Shown here: in pieces, positions 10,180 through 22,899 of the stretch
Numbering within the stretch: position 1 is the first letter of the stretch
Layout: each line of letters starts with the position of its first letter
DNA from: Paracamarosporium sp. OC-R06-R3
Lineage: Eukaryota > Ascomycota > Dothideomycetes > Pleosporales > Didymosphaeriaceae
DNA length: 64,000 bases
Assembly (NCBI GenBank): GCA_019828545.1
Contig: JACVRA010000070.1
Span: 62,001-126,000 of the forward strand
Direction of reading: 5' to 3'
The notes under the pieces: generated by a model
Database searches by the model: none
The model's input: the letters and a program-made list of their open reading frames with translations, nothing else
What the model was told of the DNA's origin: nothing
Position numbers and translations under genes: made by a program

Positions 10180-12300
10180 GATGAGAAAGAGCTGGAAGCA
10201 GGGCAACTGGCTAGAAGATAGTGGATGCTAGGAGTAGAAATTTGAAAGTGACTTTTGCGTAGAGAAGCACAAGTGTTGGAGCTGGCAACGATTATAAGGC
10301 AACTATTTTGCGCAAAGACCGAATGAAAGTGATAGTCGAAAGTATACTTGGACTTTCGCTTTGCTCGGGTACATGATCCGAACGAACTCGAATTACTATT
10401 TTGCCATTGGACTTTGCGGCGTGGCACCTGATACCGTGTAAACCTTCCGTGCCTTACGAGAGGCCCAACATAAGGTCATGGATGCCTGGCGTAAAGCTCG
10501 TGTGAATGTCGAAGAAGCATACCTGCCAAGGCTTCTGCCATGTCCGATGAGGGAAAACGCGCAAGGCCTAAAGCAGGGGTCGACATGACAGGCTGCATGG
10601 CGAGCAACGATGGCATGCAAGATGTGGCTGCAACCCAATCGTTGCTAATTGACCGGTTCTGAGGCTGCGCGCGGTGAGTTAATTCGAGATCGGACTTCGT
10701 GTTACCACAGGGCTTCTTCAGAGAGCTGCTACAGAAGTAGGCAAGCTCGTCGGGACGTTGAGACATGGGGTATTTTTGGATATCGTATCGGTGGCGGGTG
10801 CTATGCTGCGAAGCCGGGTCGGAGAAAGAAGCAAATACGAGCGCCGTGCAGCTGTCTGCACGACCGGGTCAAGCAGGTCCATGGTTGCAGAGGTGTCGAG
10901 CAGCACTATGCCGTGCCTTGCAGCGGCAAGACAACGAAGCACTGCCGTTATCGGGTTGGAACGGTCTGGTTCGTACAATAACGGTACTCGAGTGGAATTG
11001 CAGACTGGAGGTGAAGGTGAAAGGAAAGGAAAGCGGGGCAATGCTCTAGACGCTTACAGTTAGCCCAGTGCGCGGCCAGTCCACGCCCGCCCTAACATCC
11101 ATCAGCTGCTCTACAAAGTCCCTACCCCGCGCGCTTGGTTGACGCGTCGCAGCGTGATGCGGTAATGAGAGATATCTCGTCGATGAGATGAAGACGAAAA
11201 ACGAACGTCAGCGGTGACGGAGGTTGCAAAGCCTTCTTGACGCGGCCGATGGGAGCGAGTCGAGGGGGAAAAGGGCTACCCTCACCCCTTTGGGTAGGTA
11301 GGTGTGTTCGGCGGGTAGTTTCTCCGAAGATTCTGCGTCTGGATGAATTGAATCGAAATTACTCATTTGGTCCTCGTTCTGAGAGCGGAGTGATAGTGGT
11401 GAGCATTTGTGAGCAAGGCATATCATTGCGCCGAGTCACGAGCAACAGAGAGCGAGCGACATGTGAAATGACAGGGCGTTGGGGGGTTGTTGATCCTATT
11501 ATTGTGGAGAAGTGATCTTGTAGGGCTATGCGAGGGATGCCAATTGACAAATCTCTGGACGGTGGACGAAAACGGACGCTCCTTTCAATGATTTGCACCA
11601 AAGGGCAAGTATTGCGCTTACAAATTCATGGTGTGGAGAGGCGTCAATGTCGGTGCAAGCCCAAACAGAGGAAAAGACAGTGGGGGGCTTGGCCACGCGA
11701 GTTGGCTCGGATCGCTGGGCATCCGACCCCGGTCACTTTCACTCGTGGTTTTCTGACATGCAGTGCATCGACAGTACGCACGCAGCAGACGTGGGTGGCG
11801 AAGATCGTGTCGACGACAAGTTGCTGTGCGGGTGGCTTGGCGCTGGGAGTGGGCTGGTGAAGGCTAACAACGACGAAGCGTCCGCCCTTTTGCTTGCGAG
11901 GGCCCCACGACGCCCCACCCGCTTCATGACGACCCGTCCGCCACCCTCTGGCTCAACATGACTCACCTCGCCAATTGTTTCCACCATGCGTCTCAGACAG
12001 CGGCCCGGGGTGGCAATCGCGTTTCGCCAAGGCCATCGGCGTGCTTCTGCTGCAACCAGACGCCATCACTAACGTCAACAGGTAAGCGGCTGCTTCGAGA
12101 GAGAGGGACCCTTGGCCTCGGTACGGTATTTGTCGAGGGCCCTTAACGCCGATGGGAAATAATAATTTCTACGCCATCCTACTTCCTCTCTTGTCGACAC
12201 GCTCCTTTGTTCCCCAAACGCCCAGAGCGTCCTCTCTGTGGCCCAGCGCAACTCTTCCGTCTCGCTGAACACCCTGGCGAGTCCCGTCAGTCCCGCCGTC

Positions 12301-15300
12301 ATGGAGAAGGCCGACGTCCCTCTCAGTACTGCGGCCCTGCGCGAAGAGCCAGATGCCGCTGCTAAAGAAACTGGCATTACTCGTGCCGACACCGAAAGCA
12401 TCACCACTATTTCCAGCAGCACCGGCGAGAAAACTGCCCATCCTTCTGAACACAATGATGCAGGTGTCAACATTTCGCGTGCCGAAGCCGAATTCGCTGC
12501 TTTGAACCGTGAATTCTCCAGGACCAGCCACCTGAGCCGTACCAAGTCTCGCCAAAGCCGCAAAGGCGTCAACGACATTGAAAAGGCCGTCGACGAGGAA
12601 AGCAGTTCTGAAGATCCCTTTGATCTGGAAACGGTGCTCAGAGGCAACCGCGATGAGGAAGAAAGTGCAGGTATCAAGTCAAAGCGGATAGGTGTCGTTT
12701 TTGAGGACCTGACCGTGAGCGGCATCGGCGGCGTCAAAAGTGAGTACTGCGCTGTCGACTGCAATCTTTACCCCGTATTGTGATCCGTGCCCATCCACGA
12801 TACTCCATGGTGTCTGAGTTCCATCTCTCAATGCATATATCCACAAACAAACGCTAATACATACCTTGAACAGATTACGTCAAGACTTTCCCCGATGCAT
12901 TTGTTTCTTTCTTCAACGTCTTCGGCACAATCCAAAGCATTCTTGGGCTCGGCAAGAAAGGTCGTGAGTTCGACATCCTCAAGGATTTCAGGGGTGTCGT
13001 GAAACCCGGAGAAATGTGCCTGGTCCTCGGCCGACCTGGAAGCGGATGCACGACGTTCCTCAAAGTGGCTTCCAACCAGCGCTACGGATACACCAAGGTC
13101 GATGGTAAAGTCTTGTATGGTCCGTTCGAAAGCGATTTCTTCGAAAAGCGCTACCGTGGTGAAGCTGTCTACTGCGAGGAAGACGAGAACCACCACCCCA
13201 CCCTAACTGTTGGGCAGACTCTTGATTTCGCGCTCGAGACCAAGGTCCCTGGAAAGCGGCCAGCAGGTGTGTCACGAAAGGACTTCAAGGAACGAGTCAT
13301 AGATCTCATGCTCAAGATGTTCAACATTGAGCATACCCGTAACACCATCGTTGGCAACCCCTTCGTACGTGGAGTTTCTGGAGGCGAACGCAAGCGTGTC
13401 TCTATTGCCGAGACGATGATTACGGGAGCATCCGTCGTCTCGTGGGACAACTCGACCCGTGGGTTGGACGCTTCCACAGCTGTTGACTACGCCCGGTCTC
13501 TTAGGGTGCTCACCAACATCTACAAGACTACGACTTTTGTATCTCTGTACCAAGCATCCGAGAACATCTACAAGGTTTTCGATAAAGTGCTAGTTATTGA
13601 CAGCGGACGACAAGTGTACTTCGGTCCTACCAAAGACGCTCGGGCTTACTTCGAAGGGCTCGGTTTCTTGGAAAAGCCACGTCAAACATCGCCAGACTAT
13701 TTGACCGGATGCACGGACCCGTTCGAACGTGAATACAAAGCTGGCAGGAGCGAAAAAGACGTGCCTAGTACACCTGATTCGTTGGCTCAAGCGTACAAAG
13801 AGTCTGCAATCGCAACCCAATGCAATGCCGAGATTGCCGAATACCACGCCCAAATGGACGAAGAAAAACACGTGTATGACGAGTTCATGACAGCCGTCCA
13901 TGAGAGCAAGCGACACGCGCCGAAGAAATCTGTTTATTCTATCCCATTCTACTTGCAAGTGCAGGCCTTGTTCAAACGCCAATTCTTGCTTAAGTGGCAG
14001 GATAAGTTCACTCTCGTCACGTCTTGGGCTACTTCTATCATCATTGCTATTGTTATCGGTACTGTCTGGTTGGACCTTCCTACTACCTCGGATGGCGCTT
14101 TCACTCGAGGTGGTGTGCTTTTCATTGCCCTATTGTTCAACGCTTTCAACGCATTCTCCGAATTGCCGGGTGTGATGTTGGGGAGGCCGATCATCAACAA
14201 ACATCGAGCGTTCACCTTCCATCGTCCATCCGCTTTATGGGTTGCTCAAATCGGCGTCGATCTGCTATTCTCTTCGGCACAGATCTTGATCTTCAGTATA
14301 ATCGTCTATTTCATGACCGGGTTGGTGCGGGACGCTGGCGCCTTTTTCATCTTCGTCCTCATGATCATCACGGGATACTTGGCTATGACATTGTTTTTCC
14401 GAACGGTCGGTTGCTTGTGTCCGGATTTCGACGTCGCCATTCGTCTGGCTGCCACAATAATCACGCTGTTTGTGCTGACATCTGGTTATATTATACAGTA
14501 TCAGTCTGAACAGGTATGGCTGAGGTGGATCTTCTATATCAACGCGCTTGGTCTTGCGTTTTCAGCTCTTATGATGAATGAATTTGGACGTCTCGACCTA
14601 ACCTGTGCGGGTACCTCCTTGATCCCCAACGGTCCAGGTTACGATGACATCAACTCTCAGGTGTGCACGTTAGCCGGTAGTCAAGCAGGCTCAACCTTCG
14701 TATCCGGCACAGACTACATCCGCATTGGCTTCTCGTACCTGACGGGCGATCTTTGGAGAAATTGGGGCATCACCGTTGTCCTTATCGTTGGATTCTTGAC
14801 AGCCAACGTGTTCCTCGGCGAGTATGTCAAGTGGGGTGCGGGAGGTCGCACTGTGACTTTCTTCCTCAAAGAAAACAAGGAACTCAAGAAGTTGAATGAA
14901 AAGCTCCACGAGAAGCGTGATAAGCGAAATCGGAAGGAGGAAGACACTGATGCGAGCTCTGGCTTGAACATCACCTCTAAAGCTGTGCTCACTTGGGAAG
15001 ATCTCTGCTATGATGTCCCGGTTCCGTCCGGACAATTGCGTCTACTCAACAACATCTACGGATACGTTAAGCCAGGTCAGCTCACGGCGCTCATGGGTGC
15101 ATCCGGCGCTGGTAAGACAACTCTACTAGATGTGCTTGCAGCTCGAAAGAACATTGGTGTTATTGCTGGCGACAAGCTTGTTGACGGAAAACCGCCTGGC
15201 ATTGCCTTCCAGAGAGGAACTGCGTACGCAGAACAACTCGACGTCCATGTAAGCCAGTTCGTTTCGACTCACTTCACACCGAGTAACTAACTATATCCAG

Positions 15301-16977
15301 GAACCTGCGCAAACTGTTCGCGAGGCCCTTCGCTTCTCCGCCGACCTACGTCAACCCTTCGAGACTCCCCAGGAAGAAAAATATGCATACGTTGAGGAGG
15401 TCATCTCTCTTCTGGAAATGGAAGATATGGCAGACGCCATCATTGGAGACCCAGAAACTGGACTTGCAGTTGAACAGCGTAAGCGCGTGACAATCGGAGT
15501 CGAGCTCGCTGCTAAACCAGAGCTTCTCTTGTTCCTGGATGAGCCTACTTCAGGTCTGGACTCACAGAGTGCTTTCAACATCGTTCGATTCCTACGCAAA
15601 TTGGCTGCGGCGGGTCAGGCAATCTTATGTACAATTCATCAACCGAACTCGGCTCTCTTCGAAAACTTTGATCGGCTGCTGTTGCTACAGCGTGGAGGTC
15701 AATGCGTCTATTTTGGAGACATCGGAAAGGACGCACACGCTCTTCTCGACTACTTCCACCGCAACGGAGCTGATTGTCCACCAGACGCCAACCCCGCCGA
15801 GTGGATGCTTGATGCGATAGGCGCTGGTTCGACGCCTCGAATCGGTAAACACGACTGGGCTGATGTATGGCGCGATTCCTCTGAATTCGCACAGGTCAAG
15901 GAAGACATCGTCCGCATGAAGAGGACCCGTATCGCCGAGGTTGGAGCTGCCGAACCTGTAGAACAGAAGGAGTATGCCACCCCACTATGGCATCAAATCA
16001 AGTACGTCAACAAGCGCCAGAACCTGGCTTTCTGGAGAACTCCAAACTACGGTTTCACACGACTCTTCAACCACGTCATTATCGCGTTGTTGACCGGATT
16101 GATGTACCTCCAACTCGACGATTCTCGCTCTTCGCTTCAGTATCGCGTCTTCGTCATCTTCCAAGTTACCGTTTTGCCCGCCCTCATTCTCGCTCAGGTC
16201 GAACCAAAGTACGCTGTTTCCCGTATGATCTCTTATCGCGAACAGATGGCCAAAGCCTACAAGACGTTCCCCTTCGCGCTCTCCATGGTTGTTGCCGAAA
16301 TGCCTTATAACGTTCTGTGCGCAGTCTGCTTCTTCCTTCCCATCTACTATATTCCTGGACTTAATCCCTCCTCATCGCGCGCTGGCTACCAGTTCCTTAT
16401 TATTCTTATCACCGAGATCTTCTCCGTTACCTTAGCCCAAGCATTAGCTGCGCTCACCCCGGATCCGTTCATCTCCTCGCTCATCAACCCGTTTGTCATC
16501 GTCATCTTCGCCCTCTTCTGCGGTGTCACCATCCCGAAACCACAGATCCCAGGATTCTGGCGAGCTTGGCTCTACCAACTTAACCCGATGACTCGTCTTG
16601 TCGGAGGTATGATTGTCACGGAGCTCCACGGCCAAGAGGTACAGTGCACATCGGTTGAGTTGAACACTTTCAATGCACCCAAAGGACAGAACTGTGGCGA
16701 CTACATGAAGGACTTCTTCGCAAACGGCGGTCCAGGCTACATTGTTGACAACGCTACCGATTTCTGCCAGTACTGTGCCTACAAGGTCGGTGACCAATTC
16801 TTCGAGCCACTTGGTCTCGAGTTTAGGCATCGCTGGCGGGATCTAGGTATCCTGGCAGCATTCATTGGCTCCAGTCTCTTTCTCTTATTTATTGCTGTAA
16901 GTACATTAGTTGCTGCATTTGCATGGCCGTATTCTGACAATGACCAGGCTCGTTACCTTAATTTCAATCGCCGGTGA
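12301..16977 (+). CDS. PDR-type (ABCG full-size) ABC multidrug transporter
   Basis: Exons 12301-12739, 12874-15248, 15301-16896 and 16948-16977 encode 1479 aa in the (NBD-TMD)x2 order of Cdr1/Pdr5 pumps of the plasma membrane, which export azoles and other hydrophobic toxicants using ATP. NBD1 has the degenerate PDR Walker A GRPGSGCTT (residue 199), signature VSGGERKRVS (~314) and a Walker B with Asn in place of Glu (SWDNSTRGLD). NBD2 has Walker A GASGAGKTT (888), the PDR-type signature LAVEQRKRVTIG and Walker B LLLFLDEPTSGLD. Six-helix membrane blocks follow each NBD, with the PDR extracellular Cys-rich loop near the end. The start is the first in-frame ATG (MEKADVPLS). The 51-nt last intron has good signals (GTAAGT, CTGAC, CCAG) but keeps frame if retained. 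Splicing gives the usual C-terminus ending ARYLNFNRR. Confidence 0.95.
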
Positions 16978-17855
16978 GCATGTTTGCTCTATAGCTTTCT
17001 CAGCCTTATCTGCGACTGGCCATCAATCTGCACGCTACGACAGCCTTCCCTCAAGATCAAGCGGCTGCCAACGTGCCAAAGGTACATGGTGTCATGTGCA
17101 AAGGACTGCGCACCGCTATGTGTACTCGAGGGAAATGCAGAACAGAGTGTCTCAATCTCTTGACGCCCCTCTATACTTACGATTAGCACACGAGGTTATC
17201 TCGTGCTTGGCCCATTTTTAATGCGCTCTCTAAAGTGCTCTATTCGGACTACCATATCAAAAGTCATCTCTTTGTTTTACTTCTAGATTTTGAGCCTCGG
17301 CGCGTGAATGAGCGTAGACTTGTTAATCAAGATCGGGTGGCGTTTGTCTTTCACAGCTTCCTAGGAAGACTGGTCTATGACATTCTGTATACTCCTTGGA
17401 TGTTGTATCTTAACATAAAGTATATTAGTAATAGTGAATCACAGTGTACTTTTGGATTGTGCATAAATATTCATTACTTGACTAGGCTGTGAACTACGCT
17501 ATGTTGTGAACGAAGCTACATTGTGAACTGAGCTGCATTGTGAACTAGGTTATACGGTGGTTATTTATTGCGTCAATGTCGTAGCTACATTCAAGTGATG
17601 GTTGAACTTTAGATAGTCAGGATAGAAAAAGTAGCACATTGAGTTGAAGCTGTCACGGTGTCTGCTGTCTTTGAATTCATTCATGCTTCACGAGGCACTA
17701 TTGTACACTTCCAGCTTAGTCGACACCTTACTCTGCAGCTTTGCAGCTTCCTATATACCACAAGAAGATTGTATCTACCGATCGGCTCTATTGTCACCGG
17801 AATCTGGCTCTATCGAACGGCCTTTGAGATTCTCAGTCAGCGAACAACATAAAAC
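16978..17855. other. Intergenic spacer, AT-rich, with a 17-bp repeat
   Basis: Region between the ABC transporter and the membrane-protein gene. No gene supported. Contains a short tandem repeat at 17483-17551. Confidence 0.5.
17483..17551. repeat. 17-bp tandem repeat
   Basis: About four imperfect copies of a unit like gctacattgtgaactga, with ttgtgaac conserved in three of the four copies (ctgtgaac in the first). Confidence 0.65.
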
Positions 17856-19235
17856 ATGTTACTAAGGTATTCTGATAAATTCTTTACAAGCAGCAGCCTC
17901 GACGTATCCTCTACGGTATATACTACGGTGACTATTACTTGCACAACAGTGCGATGGGTCGAACCGTCGAGCACTCTAAAACGTGTGGTTTCACCAAGTT
18001 TATTCTTGGAAGCGACGGACCTAATACCAGCCTCGCGTGTGGTCGGTGAAAGTGATCCTATCCTAGGTCAACCCACGGTGACGGACTTTCAGTCCAGCGA
18101 CGAGGCAGTCACTGCACCTACACCATTGCCGGCCATATACACGCTGAGCACAGGACCCAGTCTAGTCGGGGTTGATAGGCAACCGTCGATTTCTTCTAGT
18201 ACGACAAAATCGACTTCCCTTCTCGCCCTGTTCGACCAACGGGCCATCGCACCTACCCAGACTGTCCTCACTCCACACTACAACTCCACTCGCTACGATC
18301 TTTTCGACGTTATGAGGGGCGGCGAGTTCGCATTGCCAGACATTCCGCAACCCGTCCAATTCGTGTTATTTGCATGTCTAGGCGCGGGTGCTTTATGGTC
18401 GGTGCTTGTGTGGTTGATCAACTCGCCGCCTGCACCGGCACGCCATAAAGCGCAAGAGAAGAAGGCACGCGAGAAGGAAAGCCGTCGAGGCCCGTGGTTG
18501 AGATACGTTTGGCGAAGTCAAAATGGGTCAAAGGACAAGAATCCGCCCATCGAGAAGGCCTCTAAATACGCGCCGTTAGCATCAAACTCCTCAACCGACA
18601 CAGCTTCGAGCAACAGGGGAGTTCCACTGGTGGCAATCACGTCGGCAACACCAAAGCGTGCGAACGAGTCCCCGGTCCGTTTACGCAAGACGAGTCCTGC
18701 GGTCAAGAGACAAACGCCGCCCTCACCGTGCCTCGCACCATGGAAGACGCCCACTCCAAAAGAGGACACCAAGCACGGCGTACACGACCATCATCAACTT
18801 CGTGACAACGAGACAACAGCAGACTCACCAGGGAACCCTTTCCTCCCACGCACTCTCAACCCCCGCGCAAGCTCCGAATACTTCGCCGCCCACCACGCCT
18901 TCTTCTCTAAACCGCTCCCCACGACTCCATCCTCCCGCATCTCAGCGCAATATTCACCGTACGCAAGCAGCCCGCCATCGCCCGTCTCAGATCTCGACGC
19001 GCTCGAAGCACAAAACGAAACAACGCCCCAACGCTCGCGCGGCACACGCAGCATCCTACACGTAGCGGACGGGGTGGAGAAGACAAGCGGCAAGCTCTGG
19101 ACGGGCAGCTGGGTAGGCGCCGTCGAGGAAGGCGTGAACAAGGCGGTGAATGCGCTGGTGAGGTGGACGGAAGACGAAGGGGGCGACGAGGATCTGTTGT
19201 TGCCGATTGGGCATCAGGATGTGGGAAGAGAGTGA
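17856..19235 (+). CDS. Single-pass membrane protein, unknown function
   Basis: An uninterrupted 459-aa frame from an ATG. Residues 1-~165 are Ser/Thr-rich with possible N-glycosylation sites and no clear cleavable signal at the first Met. One strong transmembrane helix follows (VQFVLFACLGAGALWSVLV, about residues 168-188). The second half is basic and Pro/Ser-rich (AREKESRRGPWLRYVW). It ends in an ordered-looking segment (LWTGSWVGAVEEGVNKAVNA) plus an acidic tail, which suggests a Ser/Thr-rich outside, a helix and a cytoplasmic basic domain. I recognise no catalytic family. The true start might lie downstream, since the first ~20 residues look less conserved in character. Confidence 0.7.
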   Translation: MLLRYSDKFFTSSSLDVSSTVYTTVTITCTTVRWVEPSSTLKRVVSPSLFLEATDLIPASRVVGESDPILGQPTVTDFQSSDEAVTAPTPLPAIYTLSTGPSLVGVDRQPSISSSTTKSTSLLALFDQRAIAPTQTVLTPHYNSTRYDLFDVMRGGEFALPDIPQPVQFVLFACLGAGALWSVLVWLINSPPAPARHKAQEKKAREKESRRGPWLRYVWRSQNGSKDKNPPIEKASKYAPLASNSSTDTASSNRGVPLVAITSATPKRANESPVRLRKTSPAVKRQTPPSPCLAPWKTPTPKEDTKHGVHDHHQLRDNETTADSPGNPFLPRTLNPRASSEYFAAHHAFFSKPLPTTPSSRISAQYSPYASSPPSPVSDLDALEAQNETTPQRSRGTRSILHVADGVEKTSGKLWTGSWVGAVEEGVNKAVNALVRWTEDEGGDEDLLLPIGHQDVGRE

Positions 19236-21615
19236 GCTGGGAAATTGGGGGTAAGCCGCGTGGTAAGAAGAAAGTGTATAGGCGCAGGCTCAATTGCTGG
19301 GTACTTTTGTAGTTTGTTCACACTTCACTTCTGGCATGGAACTATGAGGTTCTTGCTTATCGAGGCTTGATTCATAGAGAGAATTAATTTTTTTTCCCCC
19401 CTCTTTGCGCTGGATTTGCTGTGGCACGTTTGTAGGATGCGAGGTTTACTAACCACTCTCCCTGTATCGTGGAAACCCTTGTCGATCCTCCCCTGAATTT
19501 TTTTCTTTCGCACAATTTACCATACTTGAAGATCTCATTGCAGATACTCCTGCATTACGTAATACTATGGGAGAGTATCACGGCGCGTTCTCCGATGCAA
19601 CCCCGTGCTAAATCTCGGTCGTGTTGCCACATTCTAAGTCACCTTCCCGACAAAGCCTGTATTGTGGCCCACAACGAAAATCGTTTACACAGCCTGGCTG
19701 ATCCAATCAATTGAAAGACACCACTTCAGGGCTTGCTGCTGGCGTTCAGCCCATGCTCAACTGTTTACACTGTAATATGAACTTTCCGTGGCCTTCTATG
19801 GATTAAGATCAAGGGCGTTGACCGGCAGTACATCATTCCTTCCGGGAGTCCATATTTTCGTTTCTTCGGCAAATGGTAGTCGAATTATAATTCCAACGTT
19901 TCAGCCACCGTTCGGTGGATATTCCGGGGCCAGATCTCGCTCTCGTACGGGCCGCGAAAGAAGCAAAAATATGTCACGCGGCTGAAGTCTTGGCAACCAC
20001 AACAGCATAAAGCAGCGCGCTGTTGAGAAAAGAAATTGCTGAAGCCAAGCAATGCCACGTGCGGGGGAAACGGTAGGAGACCAGGGTAAGTATGATAACG
20101 GGCAAACAATACAGCTATAATACTCCAGGCATGTATGGCCGTGGGACGCTGGGGTACCCGATTAGCCTTGTGGCGTGGGGAACAACTCTCAAAAGTCAGT
20201 TCAGGATGACCTGAAGAGCTAAGCAAAAGCCAGAAAGGTCGTAGAGCATACCGATGCAAAATATCCGGACATCAGGGATCGGTGCGACGGAGATATGAGC
20301 TGGATAGAACCATGCTGTTCTAGCCATAGCCCATCTCTGTATGCTTTTGATCTACAGTAGCCCGTGTCATCGGAGTAGAGCGACCCTGCCGCTCGTAGTG
20401 TCCCCGAGCTGTTCCAGAGCGACCCGATTCGGCTAATGATGCGGGAGCGCTGTGGTACCTGCAGAACATTCACCGCTTGTCGGATTAGACGGGTGCATGT
20501 TGATTGAAAGCAGGTCGGCCACGAATCGAAAATATGTGGTAGCATGACGGGCCATATGGAGCCAAATTGCTTCTGTGGCGATCCTGCATGTACAATGATC
20601 GTACGTAGCGTCACCAGAGTTTCCATGGTAGCGAGGCTATTGGTATCCCTGCGATATTAATTAAGAGGCTCAGGTCGTCTAGATTGTTGAGATGCAAAAC
20701 CGAGAAAAGGATAATGCCAAGACTGCTAAATGAACGCACTGTGAAAGGAAGGATCTCGACCATCCATCGTATCTGGTTCATGACGACGAGTGCTTTGAGG
20801 GAGCAGACCGGGTCAATGGTTTAGGTATTGCAGCGAAGGCTGGCAGTCACCGGGGTAGACGAGGTTGTTTGACGGGATCTGATGCCGTTGGTGTTCAAAG
20901 CATTGTATATCCACCTGCCGCGTTGGGGAAAATGCAGCGAGTCTGAAGTACCCGTTCAGGACAGCTGGCATCTCCTATAAGGTTCCCATCAGTATGTCTG
21001 AGGGCGGGCGACGCCGCAGCCCGTGCATATGCAGCGACCAGGGTTGAAGATGAAAGCGCGCAGCAAGTGCGTCAGTAAGTATGCGACCGGATGCAGCGAA
21101 GACCAAAGGCCCGATACAAAAACTGCTGGAGCGCATGGTGAACAATGTATAGGAGAGGAGCATGCGATATTGAAAGTTTAAGTACCAATACACCCGAGCG
21201 TCGCCGTTGGAAAGGTTTTAGGTGTTGGACTGACGTATATGGAATTTGTTATATTGCAGGCGGCTGCTAGATTGCGTCTCATAGTGAAGGAAGGGACATA
21301 TGGTAGCACTGCCGTGACGCCTGACAAATTGAGGGATTCGACGGCCGTGAGTCCCACGATTTTGGATCGACGGATTATTGAGGCCCGCGAACTCATCGCA
21401 CAGGGCGCCCAAAAGAGGGAGAATGGTGCAAATGGATGGACGGTGTTTCGGCGCATACCTGCAGGTGCGGGTCGGCTTTGACGCGCCCCACTAGCCATAT
21501 CGGGTTAGGGGGACAGGGCGCGCCCCGCCCCCACCAGAAATTTCTCGAGGACGAGGGCAAATGCGACCGAGGGCAGCCAGGCTCCGCAATACTTTTACAA
21601 ACACTGGTAGCCGCC
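19236..21615. other. 2.4-kb intergenic region
   Basis: Only short frames with no family motifs and no usable splice-linked exons. Nothing further supported. Confidence 0.45.
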
Positions 21616-22303
21616 ATGAACGAAGATGCCATCGACGAGATCCTCTACCTTGCTCGGGCTAACGAGGTCACCGAGCTGTCGACCTACCTCTCCGACCTCT
21701 CCGCACAGACGGGTCAATCCAAAGCCGAGCTGGTCGCTGCCGCGGTGGATCCCTATTCCAAGAACACGGCATTGCACTACGCTGCTGCGAACGGACATGT
21801 CGGTACGAGCATTCCTGCCACAGACGCAGCGGACGCCTCGGCGAGCTAGATGCTGACTGCAGACCGCAGACACCGTGAAGGTTCTCTTCTCACTTGAAAC
21901 GGGCAAGGCTTCGGCGCCTGCGTCGGGGCTTATCAACGCGGTAAACGATGCAGGCAATACGGCACTGCACTGGGCCGCGCTCAATGGACACATCGAGTGC
22001 GTGAAGCTACTGGTGCAGGCCGGTGCCGACGTTACCATCATAAACAAGGCCGGCCACGATGCCGTGTTTGAGGCCGAGATCAACGACAAGGGCGACGTGG
22101 TCGAGTGGCTGCTGGGGGCTGTCGAGGAGTTGGAGAAGGGCATTGGGCAGACGGGCGAATCGTCAGGCGGAGAACTGGGGGCCGATTCGCAAAGCGAGCC
22201 AGCCCTGAACGGTTCCAGTGGAGCGGATGGCGGCAGTGCAGTCGAGGACGTAAGAAGGCAAATAGGTCGCTTGGAAACTGACGATGCCCCAAAAGACGGT
22301 TGA
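21616..22303 (+). CDS. Yar1-like ankyrin-repeat protein
   Basis: Exons 21616-21802 and 21870-22303 encode 206 aa. The 67-nt phase-1 intron has a CTGAC branch; of two nearby AGs only the second (21868-21869) keeps the frame. Ankyrin repeats are clear: NTALHYAAANGHVDTVKVLF, whose second half comes from exon 2, and NTALHWAALNGHIECVKLLV followed by QAGADVTIINKAG. The protein starts with an acidic helix (MNEDAIDEILYLARANEV) and ends in a Gly/Ser/acidic tail. Size and layout match yeast Yar1 (200 aa), a chaperone that escorts ribosomal protein Rps3 to the nucleus. The ankyrin call is secure; the Yar1 role is inferred from length and architecture. Confidence 0.85.
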
Positions 22304-22899
22304 GTGGTCAAAAGATGGACGCAATTCGAGGGCCGGATATTGCTCACCACCCTCATTCTCACTGAACGACTTAGTCCAGGATGTTACGACCTGAACTACA
22401 GCACCAGGTGTGTGGAGCCTGCCCCCTGGGCCCCATATGTAGGGCGAAAGAAGACGATGTGGCGGAGGCGTCTGGAATCAGATGATCGCAAGCATGGGAT
22501 CCACAATGATTGCGCAAACATGGGCCATGGAACTCGAATGAGAGGATGAATATGTCATACCACGAGATAGCAAGACGTGGGTCTTCTCGACATGTACATA
22601 GGCTGTAAAAATGAATCGCCTGCTGTAAGCCCACCATGTAGCGCGAGGTGGATGCGCCCAACGAGCCCTAGTACCCTGCGGCACAGCAGATGAACGAAGG
22701 TACAAATTAGGCTGGCTGCATCGAAAGCAAGCATCCGCCTGGCTGTGAATACTGAACCTTTCGTGAAATACATATACAATGGTTTTTCATAGCCGCGGCT
22801 GGCCCGCCTGTGTTGGCGGCCACCGTGATACCCTCACTATGGCCTGCATTAGTCGTCGTCTGATAGTCACTCTTCTTTATCATTTCTTACCGCCGGTGT
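22304..22899. other. Convergent intergenic spacer
   Basis: Lies between the 3' ends of the Yar1-like and WW-domain genes, so it should hold both terminators. No ORF or repeat supported. Confidence 0.5.

Larger units (their letters stand above)
6873..12300. other. 5.4-kb gene-poor region
   Basis: The longest stretch without a confident gene. The part from about 7.1 to 8.7 kb looks AT-rich by eye; the rest is mixed. I see no reverse transcriptase, transposase or terminal repeats, so any transposon origin is speculation. It contains a tRNA-like element near 7.05-7.12 kb and one possible small ORF at 10003-10179. The last kilobase should include the ABC-transporter promoter. Confidence 0.5.

Noticed and set aside
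12075..12764. Minus-strand 229-codon frame
   Set aside because: Antisense to ABC transporter exon 1, whose frame continues across a good splice into NBD1.
21595..22362. Minus-strand 255-codon frame
   Set aside because: Antisense to the ankyrin gene; it spans its intron without signals and shows no domain.
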